From Caulobacteraceae bacterium (lineage in GTDB: Bacteria > Pseudomonadota > Alphaproteobacteria > Caulobacterales > Caulobacteraceae): a stretch of 64,000 nucleotides of DNA. Shown one piece after another: positions 28,151-35,858 of this stretch (the stretch's first letter is position 1; each line of letters opens with the position of its first letter). The position numbers were made by a program, and so were the translations under genes. The notes below the pieces were generated by a model. The model did not search any database. It was not told the DNA's origin and saw nothing but the letters and a program-made list of their open reading frames with translations. The DNA lies in contig JARLIQ010000084.1 of NCBI GenBank assembly GCA_031291645.1, positions 19,035-83,034 of the forward strand. Direction: 5' to 3'.

Positions 28151-28164
28151 TTGACCTGGATCAA
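28151..28164 (-). promoter_or_regulatory. FNR/FixK-type box for the PAS-GGDEF-EAL gene
   Basis: TTGAC-CTGG-ATCAA fits TTGAY-N4-RTCAA. On the reverse strand a -10-like TATGTT (28,129-28,124) is centred 31 bp downstream of the box centre, exactly class II spacing. The gene start lies about 90 bp from the box. Confidence 0.6.
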
Positions 28165-28276
28165 CAGAGAGGATTTGGTAACCGATGCGACACATTCGCG
28201 CAATAAATTCGTTGTCCCCACACTTGTGGTTAGTATTTTTCAATAGATTACGACACAATCGTTCCCAGGACAGCGC

Positions 28277-28290
28277 TTGACCCAGGTCAA
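28277..28290 (+). promoter_or_regulatory. FNR/FixK-type box for the receptor-yfiR-GGDEF operon
   Basis: TTGAC-CCAG-GTCAA is a perfect palindromic match to the FNR/FixK consensus. It is centred 67 bp upstream of the receptor start codon. A -10-like TCAACA/AACAAT lies at 28,313-28,320, about 32-34 bp from the box centre. Confidence 0.6.
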
Positions 28291-28318
28291 TGCCGTTCTC
28301 GTGGGCCAGTGGTCAACA

Positions 28319-28333
28319 ATTGCGTTGCGCAAT
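28319..28333. promoter_or_regulatory. Short perfect inverted repeat near the predicted transcription start
   Basis: ATTGCG-TTG-CGCAAT is a perfect 6-bp palindrome with a 3-base spacer. It covers the expected transcription start of the receptor operon, 18 bp before the start codon. It could be an operator for a second regulator. Confidence 0.35.
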
Positions 28334-28350
28334 CACCCTAGGTTCTCGTC

Positions 28351-30471
28351 ATGACAGTGCGCATCGACAGAGCCCGCAGGCTGGCCCCCTCTCCAATCGA
28401 TAGAGGCCAGGGGTCACGTCGGTTGCATGGTTGCACGCCCTTCGCGGGCGCCGTGGCGTTGTCGTGCCTGGTGCTGCTGGCGAGCCTCGCCGGGCCGCCG
28501 GCCGCCAGGGCCCAGGACAAGGCGCAGGCGCCCGAAGCCGACACCGCCCACCTGCTCGACCTGCCGATCGAGCAGCTAATGGACATCGAGGTGACGAGCG
28601 TCGGCAAGAAGCCACAGCGCCTCGCGGACGCGGCGGCGGCTCTCTACGTCATCACCCAGGACGACATCCGCCGCTCTGGCATGACCTCGGTCCCCGAACT
28701 GCTGCGCATGGTCCCGGGCCTGGACGTCGCCCAGGCCAACTCCCACAGTTGGGCGATCAGCGTGCGCGGCTCCAATGACATCTACGCCACCAAGCTGCTG
28801 GTGCTGGTCGACGGACGCTCAGTCTACACGCCGCTCTTCTCCGGCGTGATGTGGGACACGCTGGACCTGCCGCTCCAGGACATCGACCGCATCGAGGTCA
28901 TCCGCGGCTCCGGCGGGACGATATGGGGCGCCAACGCGGTCAACGGCGTCATCAACATCGTCACCAAGAAGGCCGACGACACGCAGGGACTGCAGGCCAG
29001 CGTCACCACCGGGACAGGCTCGGCCAATTCGGGCTGGATCCGCTACGGCGGCAAGCTGTCCGACAACGCCTACTACCGGGCCTATCTGGAGGGCTCGAAC
29101 CAGGCGGCTTTCGTCACGCCTGAGGGAAAGAACGCCGGAGATTCGTGGCGGGACCTGCACGGCGGCGTCCGTCTCGACTGGACGCCCTCCTCCGCCGACG
29201 CGGTTTCGGCCCAGGCCGAATATTTCAGCGAGCGGATGGAATCGCTGATCTACCTCCCCAGCCTGGTCGGCCCGACCACGGCCAGCGCGCTGGTGGAGCA
29301 CAACAGCGGCGGTCACGCCCTGGTCAGCTGGAACCACCGCTTCTCGACGGACTCAGACCTCACGCTGCAGGCCTATTTCGACCGGACCGTCACCGACGCC
29401 TACACAGGCTCCGTCTCGATCAACACCTATGATCTCGAGGTTCGCCATCACATCCAGTTGGGTTCACGGAACGAGGTGGTCTGGGGCGGCGGCTATCGCT
29501 GGCTGAACTACACAAGCCGAGACACCCAGTACATCTCCCTCACGCCATCGACGGGGAAGGAGGCGATCTTCAACACCTTCGTCCAGGACGAATTCGCCCT
29601 GACCCGCACCGTGCACCTGATCGGCGGGGTCAAGGTCGAGCACAATACCTTTACGGGCTGGGACGACGAGCCGTCGCTGCGCCTGGTGTGGGAGCCTACT
29701 CCGAACCAGACGGTCTGGGCGGCGGTGTCGCGATCCGTCCGCGCGCCCTCGATCACCGAAGAGTTTCTGCGCTTCAACATCGTGGGCACGCCGGCCACCG
29801 CAACGTCTCCGCCGACGCTGCTCGCGATCATCGGCAATCCGGGCAAGCAGGAATCGGAGCGCGCGACCTCGTTCGAGGTCGGCTACCGGACCACCCTGAC
29901 CCCCCGCGCCGTCCTCTTCGTCACGGCCTTCTACGATCGCGAGGCCGACCTGGAGTCGCTTTCGCCTCAACCGGCTTTCATGGAACTCCTGCCGGCCCCG
30001 GCCCACCTCGTATTGCCAATACGCGAGGGCAACCTGCTCAGGGGCGAGACCTACGGGGCGGAAGCGCACGCCAACTGGCAGGTCACCCAAAGATGGAAGC
30101 TGTTCGCGGCCTACAGCCTGCTGCTGGGCAATCTGAGCACAAGCGATCCCACCGTGAACCTGACGCTGCAGCGGAACGGCGTGGGCCTCAGCCCCCGCCA
30201 TCAGGTCCAGATCCGCTCCTACCTTGATCTGCCGGCCCGCACGGAATTCGACGCGGCGCTCTATTACGCCAGCGCCCTGTCGGCGGCCCCCGTCCCCGCC
30301 TACACCCGCCTCGACCTGCGCTTCGGATGGCGCGCCACGAACCACCTGAGCTTCAGCCTGTCCGGGCAGAACCTCCTTCAGCCGCGCCACAAGGAGTTCC
30401 TGGCAAGCTACTATGGCGCGCTGACCGAGGTCCCGCGCACCGCCTATCTCACAGCCACCGTGGGGTTCTAA
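28351..30471 (+). CDS. TonB-dependent outer-membrane receptor
   Basis: A 706-residue protein with a long leader whose hydrophobic core (AVALSCLVLLASLAGPPAARA) ends near residue 54. The entry block LLDLPIEQLMDIEVTSVGKK works as a TonB-box-like region. The plug domain follows (ALYVITQDDIRRSGMTS ... ELLRMVPGLDVAQ ... LVLVDGRSVY ... RIEVIRGSGG ... NGVINIVTKK). The remaining 500 residues form a beta-barrel that closes with the aromatic-ended strand LTATVGF. The ligand is unknown. Only 3 bases separate it from the YfiR-like gene, so the receptor probably senses or feeds a signal to the c-di-GMP system in the same operon rather than acting only in uptake. Confidence 0.9.
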   Translation: MTVRIDRARRLAPSPIDRGQGSRRLHGCTPFAGAVALSCLVLLASLAGPPAARAQDKAQAPEADTAHLLDLPIEQLMDIEVTSVGKKPQRLADAAAALYVITQDDIRRSGMTSVPELLRMVPGLDVAQANSHSWAISVRGSNDIYATKLLVLVDGRSVYTPLFSGVMWDTLDLPLQDIDRIEVIRGSGGTIWGANAVNGVINIVTKKADDTQGLQASVTTGTGSANSGWIRYGGKLSDNAYYRAYLEGSNQAAFVTPEGKNAGDSWRDLHGGVRLDWTPSSADAVSAQAEYFSERMESLIYLPSLVGPTTASALVEHNSGGHALVSWNHRFSTDSDLTLQAYFDRTVTDAYTGSVSINTYDLEVRHHIQLGSRNEVVWGGGYRWLNYTSRDTQYISLTPSTGKEAIFNTFVQDEFALTRTVHLIGGVKVEHNTFTGWDDEPSLRLVWEPTPNQTVWAAVSRSVRAPSITEEFLRFNIVGTPATATSPPTLLAIIGNPGKQESERATSFEVGYRTTLTPRAVLFVTAFYDREADLESLSPQPAFMELLPAPAHLVLPIREGNLLRGETYGAEAHANWQVTQRWKLFAAYSLLLGNLSTSDPTVNLTLQRNGVGLSPRHQVQIRSYLDLPARTEFDAALYYASALSAAPVPAYTRLDLRFGWRATNHLSFSLSGQNLLQPRHKEFLASYYGALTEVPRTAYLTATVGF

Positions 30472-30474
30472 GCC

Positions 30475-31068
30475 ATGACGGGGCGCGCCAGAACAGGGTC
30501 CAGTCGGAGTGTCGCCGCAAGGGCCAGGTCCGGCGGCTGGCTGGCGTCCTTCCTCGTCGCGCTCCTCGCGTGCTGGTCTCTGGCCTCGGCGGCCGACACG
30601 CCCAGCCAGTATCAGGTCAAGGCCGCGTTCCTCTACAATTTCGCCAGGTTCGTCGACTGGTCCGCCCAGTCTCAAGCGCAGAAGGCCGTGACGCTCTGCA
30701 TCATCGGCGACGACCCGTTCGGATCCGACATCGGCATCATCACCGGCAAGCCGGTCGGCCAGGCCACGCTGCAGGTGCGTCGCGTGACCGTCGAGGGCGC
30801 GGGCGCCTGCCAGATGCTGTTCATCACAAGCTCGGAGGAACGCGACCTGGACCGCGTGCTCGCCAGCGTCAAGGGACGGCCGGTCCTGACCGTCGGCGAC
30901 ACGCCCGGATTCGCCGAACGCGGCGCGGTGATCAACTTCTACCTGGAGCAGGGCAAGGTGCGCTTCGAGATCAACATCGACGCCGAGCGCCGGTCCGGCC
31001 TCGCCGTCAGTTCGTACCTGCTGAGACTTGCACGGATAACCCACGACCGGAGCGGCGCCCATGGCTAG
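30475..31068 (+). CDS. YfiR family periplasmic protein (DUF4154)
   Basis: A 197-residue protein with a leader (WLASFLVALLACWSLASAA, about 22-40) followed by the YfiR signature QYQVKAAFLYNFARFVDW. The body includes VTLCIIGDDPFGSD, the Cys in GAGACQMLFI and the closing motif INFYLEQGKVRFEINIDAE with LAVSSYLLRLA. In Pseudomonas YfiR is a periplasmic repressor of the membrane cyclase YfiN and is relieved by an outer-membrane partner. Here the gene sits between an outer-membrane receptor and a membrane GGDEF-EAL enzyme, which fits the same job. Its stop overlaps the next gene by 8 bases. Confidence 0.88.
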   Translation: MTGRARTGSSRSVAARARSGGWLASFLVALLACWSLASAADTPSQYQVKAAFLYNFARFVDWSAQSQAQKAVTLCIIGDDPFGSDIGIITGKPVGQATLQVRRVTVEGAGACQMLFITSSEERDLDRVLASVKGRPVLTVGDTPGFAERGAVINFYLEQGKVRFEINIDAERRSGLAVSSYLLRLARITHDRSGAHG

Positions 31069-34000
31069 CCGGTTCTCCTTCAACAACCTGCCGATCGGCC
31101 GCAAGCTGCTGGTCGTCTGTCTGGCCGTGACCGGCGTCATGCTGGCCAGCCTTTCGAGCCTGTCGATCGTCAAGGAAACGAGCGACTGGCGCCGCCAGAC
31201 GCTCCATGAACTGAGCTCCAACGCCAAGATCATGGCGGCCAACGCCGCCCCGGCCCTGCTGTTCAACGACCGCACGGCCGCCGCCGACATCCTCTCCGCC
31301 CTGTCGGAGACCCCCAACGTCGTATTCGCGGCCGTCTATGACGCCAGCGGCGCACGTTTCGCCGTCTACGGCCCCGGGAACGGCGGCCCCGAACGGCTCG
31401 CATCGACGCCCAAACAGGCCGAGCACCGGTTCTCCGGCGACGCCCTGGTCCTCAGCCAGCCGATCATGTTCAAGGGCGAGCGTGTCGGCGCGATCTATCT
31501 CAAGTCGAACCTTCAGGCGCTCTATTCCGCCATCCTGACCGATGTCGCCTTCACCCTGTTCGCCGCGACGGTGGCTTTCGGCCTGGCCATCATCCTGTTC
31601 CAACGGCTGCAGCGCGGCATCGTCCATCCCATCGCGCAGCTGTCGGACGTCATGACCGGCGTCTCCACCGACCGAAACTACGGCGTGCGGGCGCCCGACC
31701 TGGGCCATGACGAAGTCGGGGTCCTCGCCCGCTCCTTCAACGCCATGCTCGAGGTGATCCAGGATCGCGACAGCCGCCTGGCTCACCACGAGGCCGAGCT
31801 GGAGGAAACGGTGCGCCAGCGCACCGCCCAGCTGAACCAATCCAACGCCCGCCTGGAAGACGAGCTGATCCAGCGTAAGGCGGCGCAGGACGCCCTGGCC
31901 GCCCACGACGCCATGCTCAAGGCGGTGGCGCACGGCGCCACCGAACTCCTCGGCTCGCTCAACCTGGACGCGGCCGTGACGGCGGTGCTCGAGTTGATCG
32001 GCCAGACCATGGCCGTCAGCCGGGTCCAGCTGGGCCAGATCACCTCGGCGCGGGAAGGCCATCTGCGTTCGTCCGTGCTCTATGAATGGTGCGCGCCGGG
32101 TCTGCCGGTCCTGCTCGACGACCAGATGTTCAGAGACCTGGACGTCACCGCCAACCTCCCGGCCCTGGGCGCCGCGGGCCTGGTGGGCGAGCGCACGGCC
32201 ACCTCGATCGACGAGATTTCGGGCGACACCCGCCAACTGTTCGAACGGGCGGGGATGAAGTCGATGCTGTTCATCCCCGTGACGACCGAAGGCAAGCTGT
32301 GGGGCGGTCTGTGGTTCATGGACTCCGCGTCGTCGACCCGCGCCTGGAGTTGGGCCGAGACCGACACCCTGGCCACCCTGGCCGGACTGGTCGGCGCCTC
32401 CATCACGCGCTCGCGCTACGTGAAGGAACTGGCCGACGCCAACACCATCGTCCAGAACAGCCCAACGGTGCTCTATCGCATGAAGGGCGAGCCGCAGCTC
32501 TCGCTCACCTACATCTCCCAGAACGTCTCCAAGTTCGGCTACGACGCCAAGAAACTCGTCGCCACCGATAACTATCTCCAGCGGCTGATCCATCCGGACG
32601 ACCAGGCCAAATTCCAGGAGGCCATGGCCAATGTGACGGAGAAGGGCGGGCCCGGCTCCACGATCGAACTTCGGATGATGTTGGCTTCCGGCGCCTTCCG
32701 CTGGGTCGAGAACCGCTACATGCCCGTGCGCGACGAGCTCGGCCGGCTCATCGAGATCGAGGGCATCATCGTCGACGTCACCGAACGCAAGGCGGCGGAA
32801 GAGAAGATCGCCCTGCTGGCGCGCACCGATGCGCTGACGGGCCTCGCGAACCGGGCGACCTTCGTCGAACGCCTGCACCAGGCGTTCACCGCGACCCGCC
32901 GCGGCGCCCCGCCGTTCGCCGTCCTCTACCTCGACCTCGACCATTTCAAGGACATCAACGACACCCGCGGACACCCCGCCGGCGACCTGCTGCTGCGCGA
33001 GGTCGCCGAGCGCCTCAGGAGCCGCGTGCGCGAGACCGACCTTGTCGCGCGGCTGGGCGGCGACGAGTTCGCCATCCTGCAGATGGACATCGTCGAGCCC
33101 TCGGACGCCGGCGCCCTGGCCGCGGACATCAAGACCGCGCTCGCCGCCCCGTTCATGCTGGCGGACACGGAGCTGCGGGTGACGGCCAGCATCGGGATTT
33201 CGCCCTTTACGTCGGAAGCCCGGGCGGCGGACGCCATGCTGGCCCAGGCCGACCTTGCGCTCTATCGCGCAAAGGAAGAAGGCCGCGACCAATACCGCTT
33301 CCACTCGGCGGAGCTGGACCAGCAGGTCAACGAGCGCGTCACCATCGCCGAGGACCTCAGGAAGGCCCTCACCCGCGACGAACTCTATCTGCACTATCAG
33401 CCACAGGTCGAACTGGTCAGCGGCCGCATCGTGGGGATGGAGGCGCTGGTTCGCTGGCGCCATCCGACCCGCGGCGTCCTGGCGCCGGCCGCGTTCATTC
33501 CCATCGCCGAGGGCACGGGGGTGATCCAGGACCTCGGGCGCTGGGTGCTGCGCAGCGCCTGCGAACAGATGAGGCGCTGGCACGATGAGGGCGTGGCCCC
33601 TCAGGTGATCGCCGTCAACGTCTCCATGCTCCAGCTCAAGAACGGAACCGACTTCGTCCGCGACGTCGCCGAGACGCTGGCCAAGACCGGGGTGGGGGCC
33701 GAAGAGTTGGAACTGGACGTGACGGAGTCCATGCTGGCGCGGGTCACCTTCGCCCAGAACGACGTGCTCGACCGTCTGCAGGACATGGGCGTCAGGATCG
33801 CGCTTGACGATTTCGGCACGGACTATTCGTCGTTCGAGTATCTCCGGGCCTATCGGATCAACCACCTCAAGGTCGCCCGCCAGTTCATCGAGAACGCAAC
33901 CAAGGACAGCGCCCAGGCGGCGACCGTCCGCGCGATCATCGGCGTCGCGCGCGAACTGGGCATCCAGGTGATCGCCGAGGGCGTCGAGACCAGCGACCAG

Positions 34001-34147
34001 CGCGCGCTGCTGCTGGCGCTCGGCGGCGCCACGCGCGGCCAGGGCTTCTACTTCTCGGAACCCGTCGAAGTCGGACGCGCCACCGAACTGCTCAGGAAGG
34101 GAACCATCGACCGCAACGGCGCCAAACCGCCGGCCGCCGCCGGCTGA
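31061..34147 (+). CDS. YfiN-like membrane GGDEF-EAL c-di-GMP enzyme
   Basis: A 1028-residue inner-membrane protein. Helix 1 (about 15-37) and helix 2 (about 155-177) enclose a periplasmic sensor of about 115 residues resembling the YfiN (CHASE8-like) type. HAMP (178-230), a coiled coil, GAF (about 285-450), PAS (about 455-580), GGDEF (about 590-750) and EAL (about 765-1015) follow. The cyclase site is LVARLGGDEF with an I-site RETD. The EAL domain has a canonical MEALVRW, NVS, DVTE, DDFG and AEGVET; the Asp of KID is Ala (LKVARQF). It probably makes or degrades c-di-GMP according to the signal relayed by the YfiR-like protein. Classical YfiN lacks the GAF, PAS and EAL parts. Confidence 0.9.
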   Translation: MASRFSFNNLPIGRKLLVVCLAVTGVMLASLSSLSIVKETSDWRRQTLHELSSNAKIMAANAAPALLFNDRTAAADILSALSETPNVVFAAVYDASGARFAVYGPGNGGPERLASTPKQAEHRFSGDALVLSQPIMFKGERVGAIYLKSNLQALYSAILTDVAFTLFAATVAFGLAIILFQRLQRGIVHPIAQLSDVMTGVSTDRNYGVRAPDLGHDEVGVLARSFNAMLEVIQDRDSRLAHHEAELEETVRQRTAQLNQSNARLEDELIQRKAAQDALAAHDAMLKAVAHGATELLGSLNLDAAVTAVLELIGQTMAVSRVQLGQITSAREGHLRSSVLYEWCAPGLPVLLDDQMFRDLDVTANLPALGAAGLVGERTATSIDEISGDTRQLFERAGMKSMLFIPVTTEGKLWGGLWFMDSASSTRAWSWAETDTLATLAGLVGASITRSRYVKELADANTIVQNSPTVLYRMKGEPQLSLTYISQNVSKFGYDAKKLVATDNYLQRLIHPDDQAKFQEAMANVTEKGGPGSTIELRMMLASGAFRWVENRYMPVRDELGRLIEIEGIIVDVTERKAAEEKIALLARTDALTGLANRATFVERLHQAFTATRRGAPPFAVLYLDLDHFKDINDTRGHPAGDLLLREVAERLRSRVRETDLVARLGGDEFAILQMDIVEPSDAGALAADIKTALAAPFMLADTELRVTASIGISPFTSEARAADAMLAQADLALYRAKEEGRDQYRFHSAELDQQVNERVTIAEDLRKALTRDELYLHYQPQVELVSGRIVGMEALVRWRHPTRGVLAPAAFIPIAEGTGVIQDLGRWVLRSACEQMRRWHDEGVAPQVIAVNVSMLQLKNGTDFVRDVAETLAKTGVGAEELELDVTESMLARVTFAQNDVLDRLQDMGVRIALDDFGTDYSSFEYLRAYRINHLKVARQFIENATKDSAQAATVRAIIGVARELGIQVIAEGVETSDQRALLLALGGATRGQGFYFSEPVEVGRATELLRKGTIDRNGAKPPAAAG

Positions 34148-34202
34148 ACGGCGAGGCGGCCCCGTCGACGCGTGGCGCCCCCGCGAAGAGCAGGCCTCGC
34201 AA

Positions 34203-34253
34203 TGGTACCACCTCTCGGGCTCGAACCGAGGACCTCCAGAGCCACAATCTGGG
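34203..34253 (-). tRNA. tRNA-His (GUG) 3' fragment, phage attachment site
   Basis: Read on the reverse strand this holds a perfect anticodon stem CCAGA/TCTGG with loop TTGTGGC (anticodon GTG), variable AGGTC, a perfect T-arm (CTCGG-TTCGAGC-CCGAG), acceptor strand AGGTGGT, discriminator A and encoded CCA. No D-arm or 5' acceptor strand precedes it; unrelated DNA begins there. This is the 3' half left when a phage integrates into a tRNA gene. The intact copy should lie at the other prophage end, beyond the window. A73 instead of C73 is the known alphaproteobacterial form of tRNA-His. Confidence 0.8.
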
Positions 34254-34347
34254 CGTTAGGTCAGAAATTCAAAGACTTGGAAATAGCGCACTGTAAAGGG
34301 CAGGCGCCCAATGTCTCCTCCGTACGCCTGAGATGTGGGGGCGTCGG

Positions 34348-34548
34348 ATGCTGAATTCGGCGATTGCGCTGTCGGCGCCGGCGGCGGCGGCGAGTTGGCT
34401 CGTGCTGCTCTTCGTAGCCTCGCGCGTACTCGCCATCGTGCGGCGCGCACACACCGTGCTGGCTGAATTGGGGGCTATCCCGGCCGGCTGGCAGCTGGTC
34501 CCAATCGGGCGATATTATCTTTTGCAAACCCGGCCGGCGGGGCGGTAG
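34348..34548 (+). CDS. Small putative membrane protein
   Basis: A 66-residue open frame (start ATG 34348; ATG 34333 also possible) with one hydrophobic segment (SAIALSAPAAAASWLVLLFVA) and a basic C-terminal part. Its last dozen codons (RYYLLQTRPAGR) run through the 26-bp repeat that also marks the IS1595 end, so the C-terminus may be borrowed from insertion-element DNA. One base separates its stop from the next start. I do not recognise a family; it may not be expressed. Confidence 0.35.
   Translation: MLNSAIALSAPAAAASWLVLLFVASRVLAIVRRAHTVLAELGAIPAGWQLVPIGRYYLLQTRPAGR
34508..34533 (+). repeat. 26-bp direct repeat, copy 1 (solo IS-like end)
   Basis: The 26 bases starting GGCGATATTATC and ending GCAAACCCGG are identical to 63,860-63,885 and in the same direction. 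The second copy lies just before an IS1595-family transposase. Copy 1 has no transposase after it, so it looks like an isolated terminal repeat left by a lost element. Confidence 0.7.
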
Positions 34549-34549
34549 C

Positions 34550-35008
34550 ATGACCAGGACCCAATGGCCGTGGGAGCGCCCCTATGTGCATGAAACGCCA
34601 GAGTGGAAGCGAAAGGCGCGAATATGGCCACACGTTGGCCTGCCGATTCGTGGCCTGATGCAGTTTCGGCTCGTCTATCATGGGTCCCTTAGGTCGGCTG
34701 GCAACAAGCCAAAGCCGGGCGACGCTAGGGACATCCGCGATCAGTTCCATGCTCAATTGAAGGAGCTATGGCGCACACACCGCGCTCTGCACCGACTTCA
34801 GTGGACCGCGCGAGTGCCTGACAAGGAACACTTCGCGAGCTTTTTGGGCGGTGTTAGCAGCCCGCACGAGCCCGATGGGCCACCAACCTATCCGATGCAG
34901 GCGGGATTTGAAGACTTAACAGCGCCGATTGTGACCAACGGACGAACGATGCCTATCCGGTTTTCACCCATGACCACCAGATTTAGAGGAGGCAAAAATG
35001 CGTGTTGA
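34550..35008 (+). CDS. Hypothetical protein, forward-strand accessory gene
   Basis: A 152-residue protein starting at ATG 34550; Met37 (34658, MQFRLVYHGSL) is an alternative start. It has no signal or membrane segment. The central part MQFRLVYHGSLRS ... DIRDQFHAQLKELWRTHRAL resembles a family of small bacterial proteins of unknown function that carry an HPQLKxLW-like motif. No catalytic motif is clear. It overlaps the next gene by 11 bases and is oriented against the phage late operon, as expected for an accessory (moron-type) gene. Confidence 0.6.
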   Translation: MTRTQWPWERPYVHETPEWKRKARIWPHVGLPIRGLMQFRLVYHGSLRSAGNKPKPGDARDIRDQFHAQLKELWRTHRALHRLQWTARVPDKEHFASFLGGVSSPHEPDGPPTYPMQAGFEDLTAPIVTNGRTMPIRFSPMTTRFRGGKNAC

Positions 35009-35201
35009 TCGTGCAAATCCGCGCTGCGAGGCCGTGACATCTCGTGGCGAGCAATGCACTCGCGAAGCCGCCGGACGCGGAACGCTTCTGTGTGCTCAGC
35101 ACCACCAATTGAAGTTTGGCACCCCCAATCGGACGATGGGAAGCGGTGCCGTCGCAGGGCGTCCAGGCTATCTCGGCTCCCATGGTCACTTGAACCGATG
35201 A
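34998..35201 (+). CDS. Small Cys-rich zinc-binding-like protein (DUF5763-like)
   Basis: A 67-residue protein with a strong ribosome site (GAGGAGG 5 bases before ATG 34998). The pattern RCEAVTSRGEQCTREAAGRG followed by LLCAQHHQ gives Cys-x8-Cys-x10-Cys-x2-His, a compact metal-binding knuckle seen in small phage and bacterial proteins. The C-terminal part is basic and Gly-rich, so nucleic-acid contact is possible. Its stop overlaps the next start (ATGA). Confidence 0.6.
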   Translation: MRVDRANPRCEAVTSRGEQCTREAAGRGTLLCAQHHQLKFGTPNRTMGSGAVAGRPGYLGSHGHLNR

Positions 35202-35395
35202 CAAGGCCGCTTACCACCATAGAAGACCGCGCCGTTCGATCGCTCCAACGGCTCGCCAAAACATGGCCTAAGAGCCTGACGCTCTTTTCGTGGTCGGGGT
35301 CACTCCTTGTCATGGATGCGGACCTCCCTCCTGGTAAGGATGCGGAACTAGCGCGAATTTCCGGCATCGTGAACGATGGGGGCGATCCATCGTGA
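35198..35395 (+). CDS. Small hypothetical protein, last of forward gene set
   Basis: A 65-residue acidic protein whose ATG overlaps the preceding TGA, so translation is probably coupled. The sequence LQRLAKTWPKSLTLFSWSG then LLVMDADLPP has the look of a short alpha/beta fold. No family is recognised with certainty. Because this operon faces the late operon, its transcript would run towards the terminator at 35,577. Confidence 0.55.
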   Translation: MTRPLTTIEDRAVRSLQRLAKTWPKSLTLFSWSGSLLVMDADLPPGKDAELARISGIVNDGGDPS

Positions 35396-35576
35396 CCTCT
35401 CCGACACAACATCTCGCCCCGATGGGCGCTAACCGGATAGGCATGGTCAGATCATCCGATCTGCCGACACTCTCTACATGCGCAAGGTCGAATACTTGGC
35501 GCTCAAGGCGCGGATGCACGCGCTTGCTACGCCAAGCGCCTGGTATGCGGCCCTGAAATTCTGAATTCCGGGCAAC

Positions 35577-35606
35577 AAAAAAACCCCCGGCCGCGGGGAC
35601 CGGGGG
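35577..35606 (-). terminator. Rho-independent terminator of the phage late operon
   Basis: On the reverse strand CCCCCGG (35,606-35,600) pairs with CCGGGGG (35,590-35,584) over a 9-base loop, followed by seven T residues (35,583-35,577). It lies 40 bases after the last late gene. It should also end transcripts arriving from the forward-strand genes less efficiently, as there is no T-run on that side. Confidence 0.88.
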
Positions 35607-35645
35607 CGTCGATGTCGGTGGCTGGAGCGGGCGAGCGCGGCGGCT

Positions 35646-35858
35646 TCAATCCGGCCGATCGAGCGGCATCACCCGATATCCGCCGTCGCCGAGGCTGAGG
35701 CGGTCTCGGCCGTCGTCTCGGTAGTCCGCGCCGGGCGGAGGGCCGCGAAAGGATCTCGCGAGATAGCCGCAGGCGGAACAGGTCAGCGGAAGCGGCGCAC
35801 CCTTGCGGCGCGTGGCGTGGCCGCAGGGGCAGTAGTGGAAGGCCGGCCCGCGACTCAT
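35646..35858 (-). CDS. Small zinc-ribbon-like phage protein
   Basis: A 70-residue protein starting at ATG 35858, which overlaps the upstream stop (ATGA). Two cysteine pairs, YCPCGHATRRKG and LTCSACGYLARSF, form a zinc-ribbon-like knuckle. It is the last gene of the late operon, after the spanins. Function unknown. Confidence 0.6.
   Translation of the reverse strand: MSRGPAFHYCPCGHATRRKGAPLPLTCSACGYLARSFRGPPPGADYRDDGRDRLSLGDGGYRVMPLDRPD

Noticed and set aside
29464..33865. Long reverse-strand open frames opposite the receptor and GGDEF-EAL genes
   Set aside because: Antisense composition and no recognisable domains; the forward-strand genes are certain.
34203..34330. Complete tRNA-His gene
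   Set aside because: The 5' half (acceptor strand and D-arm) cannot be formed from the neighbouring bases, so only a fragment is present.
35478..35564. 28-codon forward reading frame just before the late terminator (MRKVEYLALKARMHA...)
   Set aside because: It has a coding-like look but no ribosome site; it may be a gene remnant, not enough to call.
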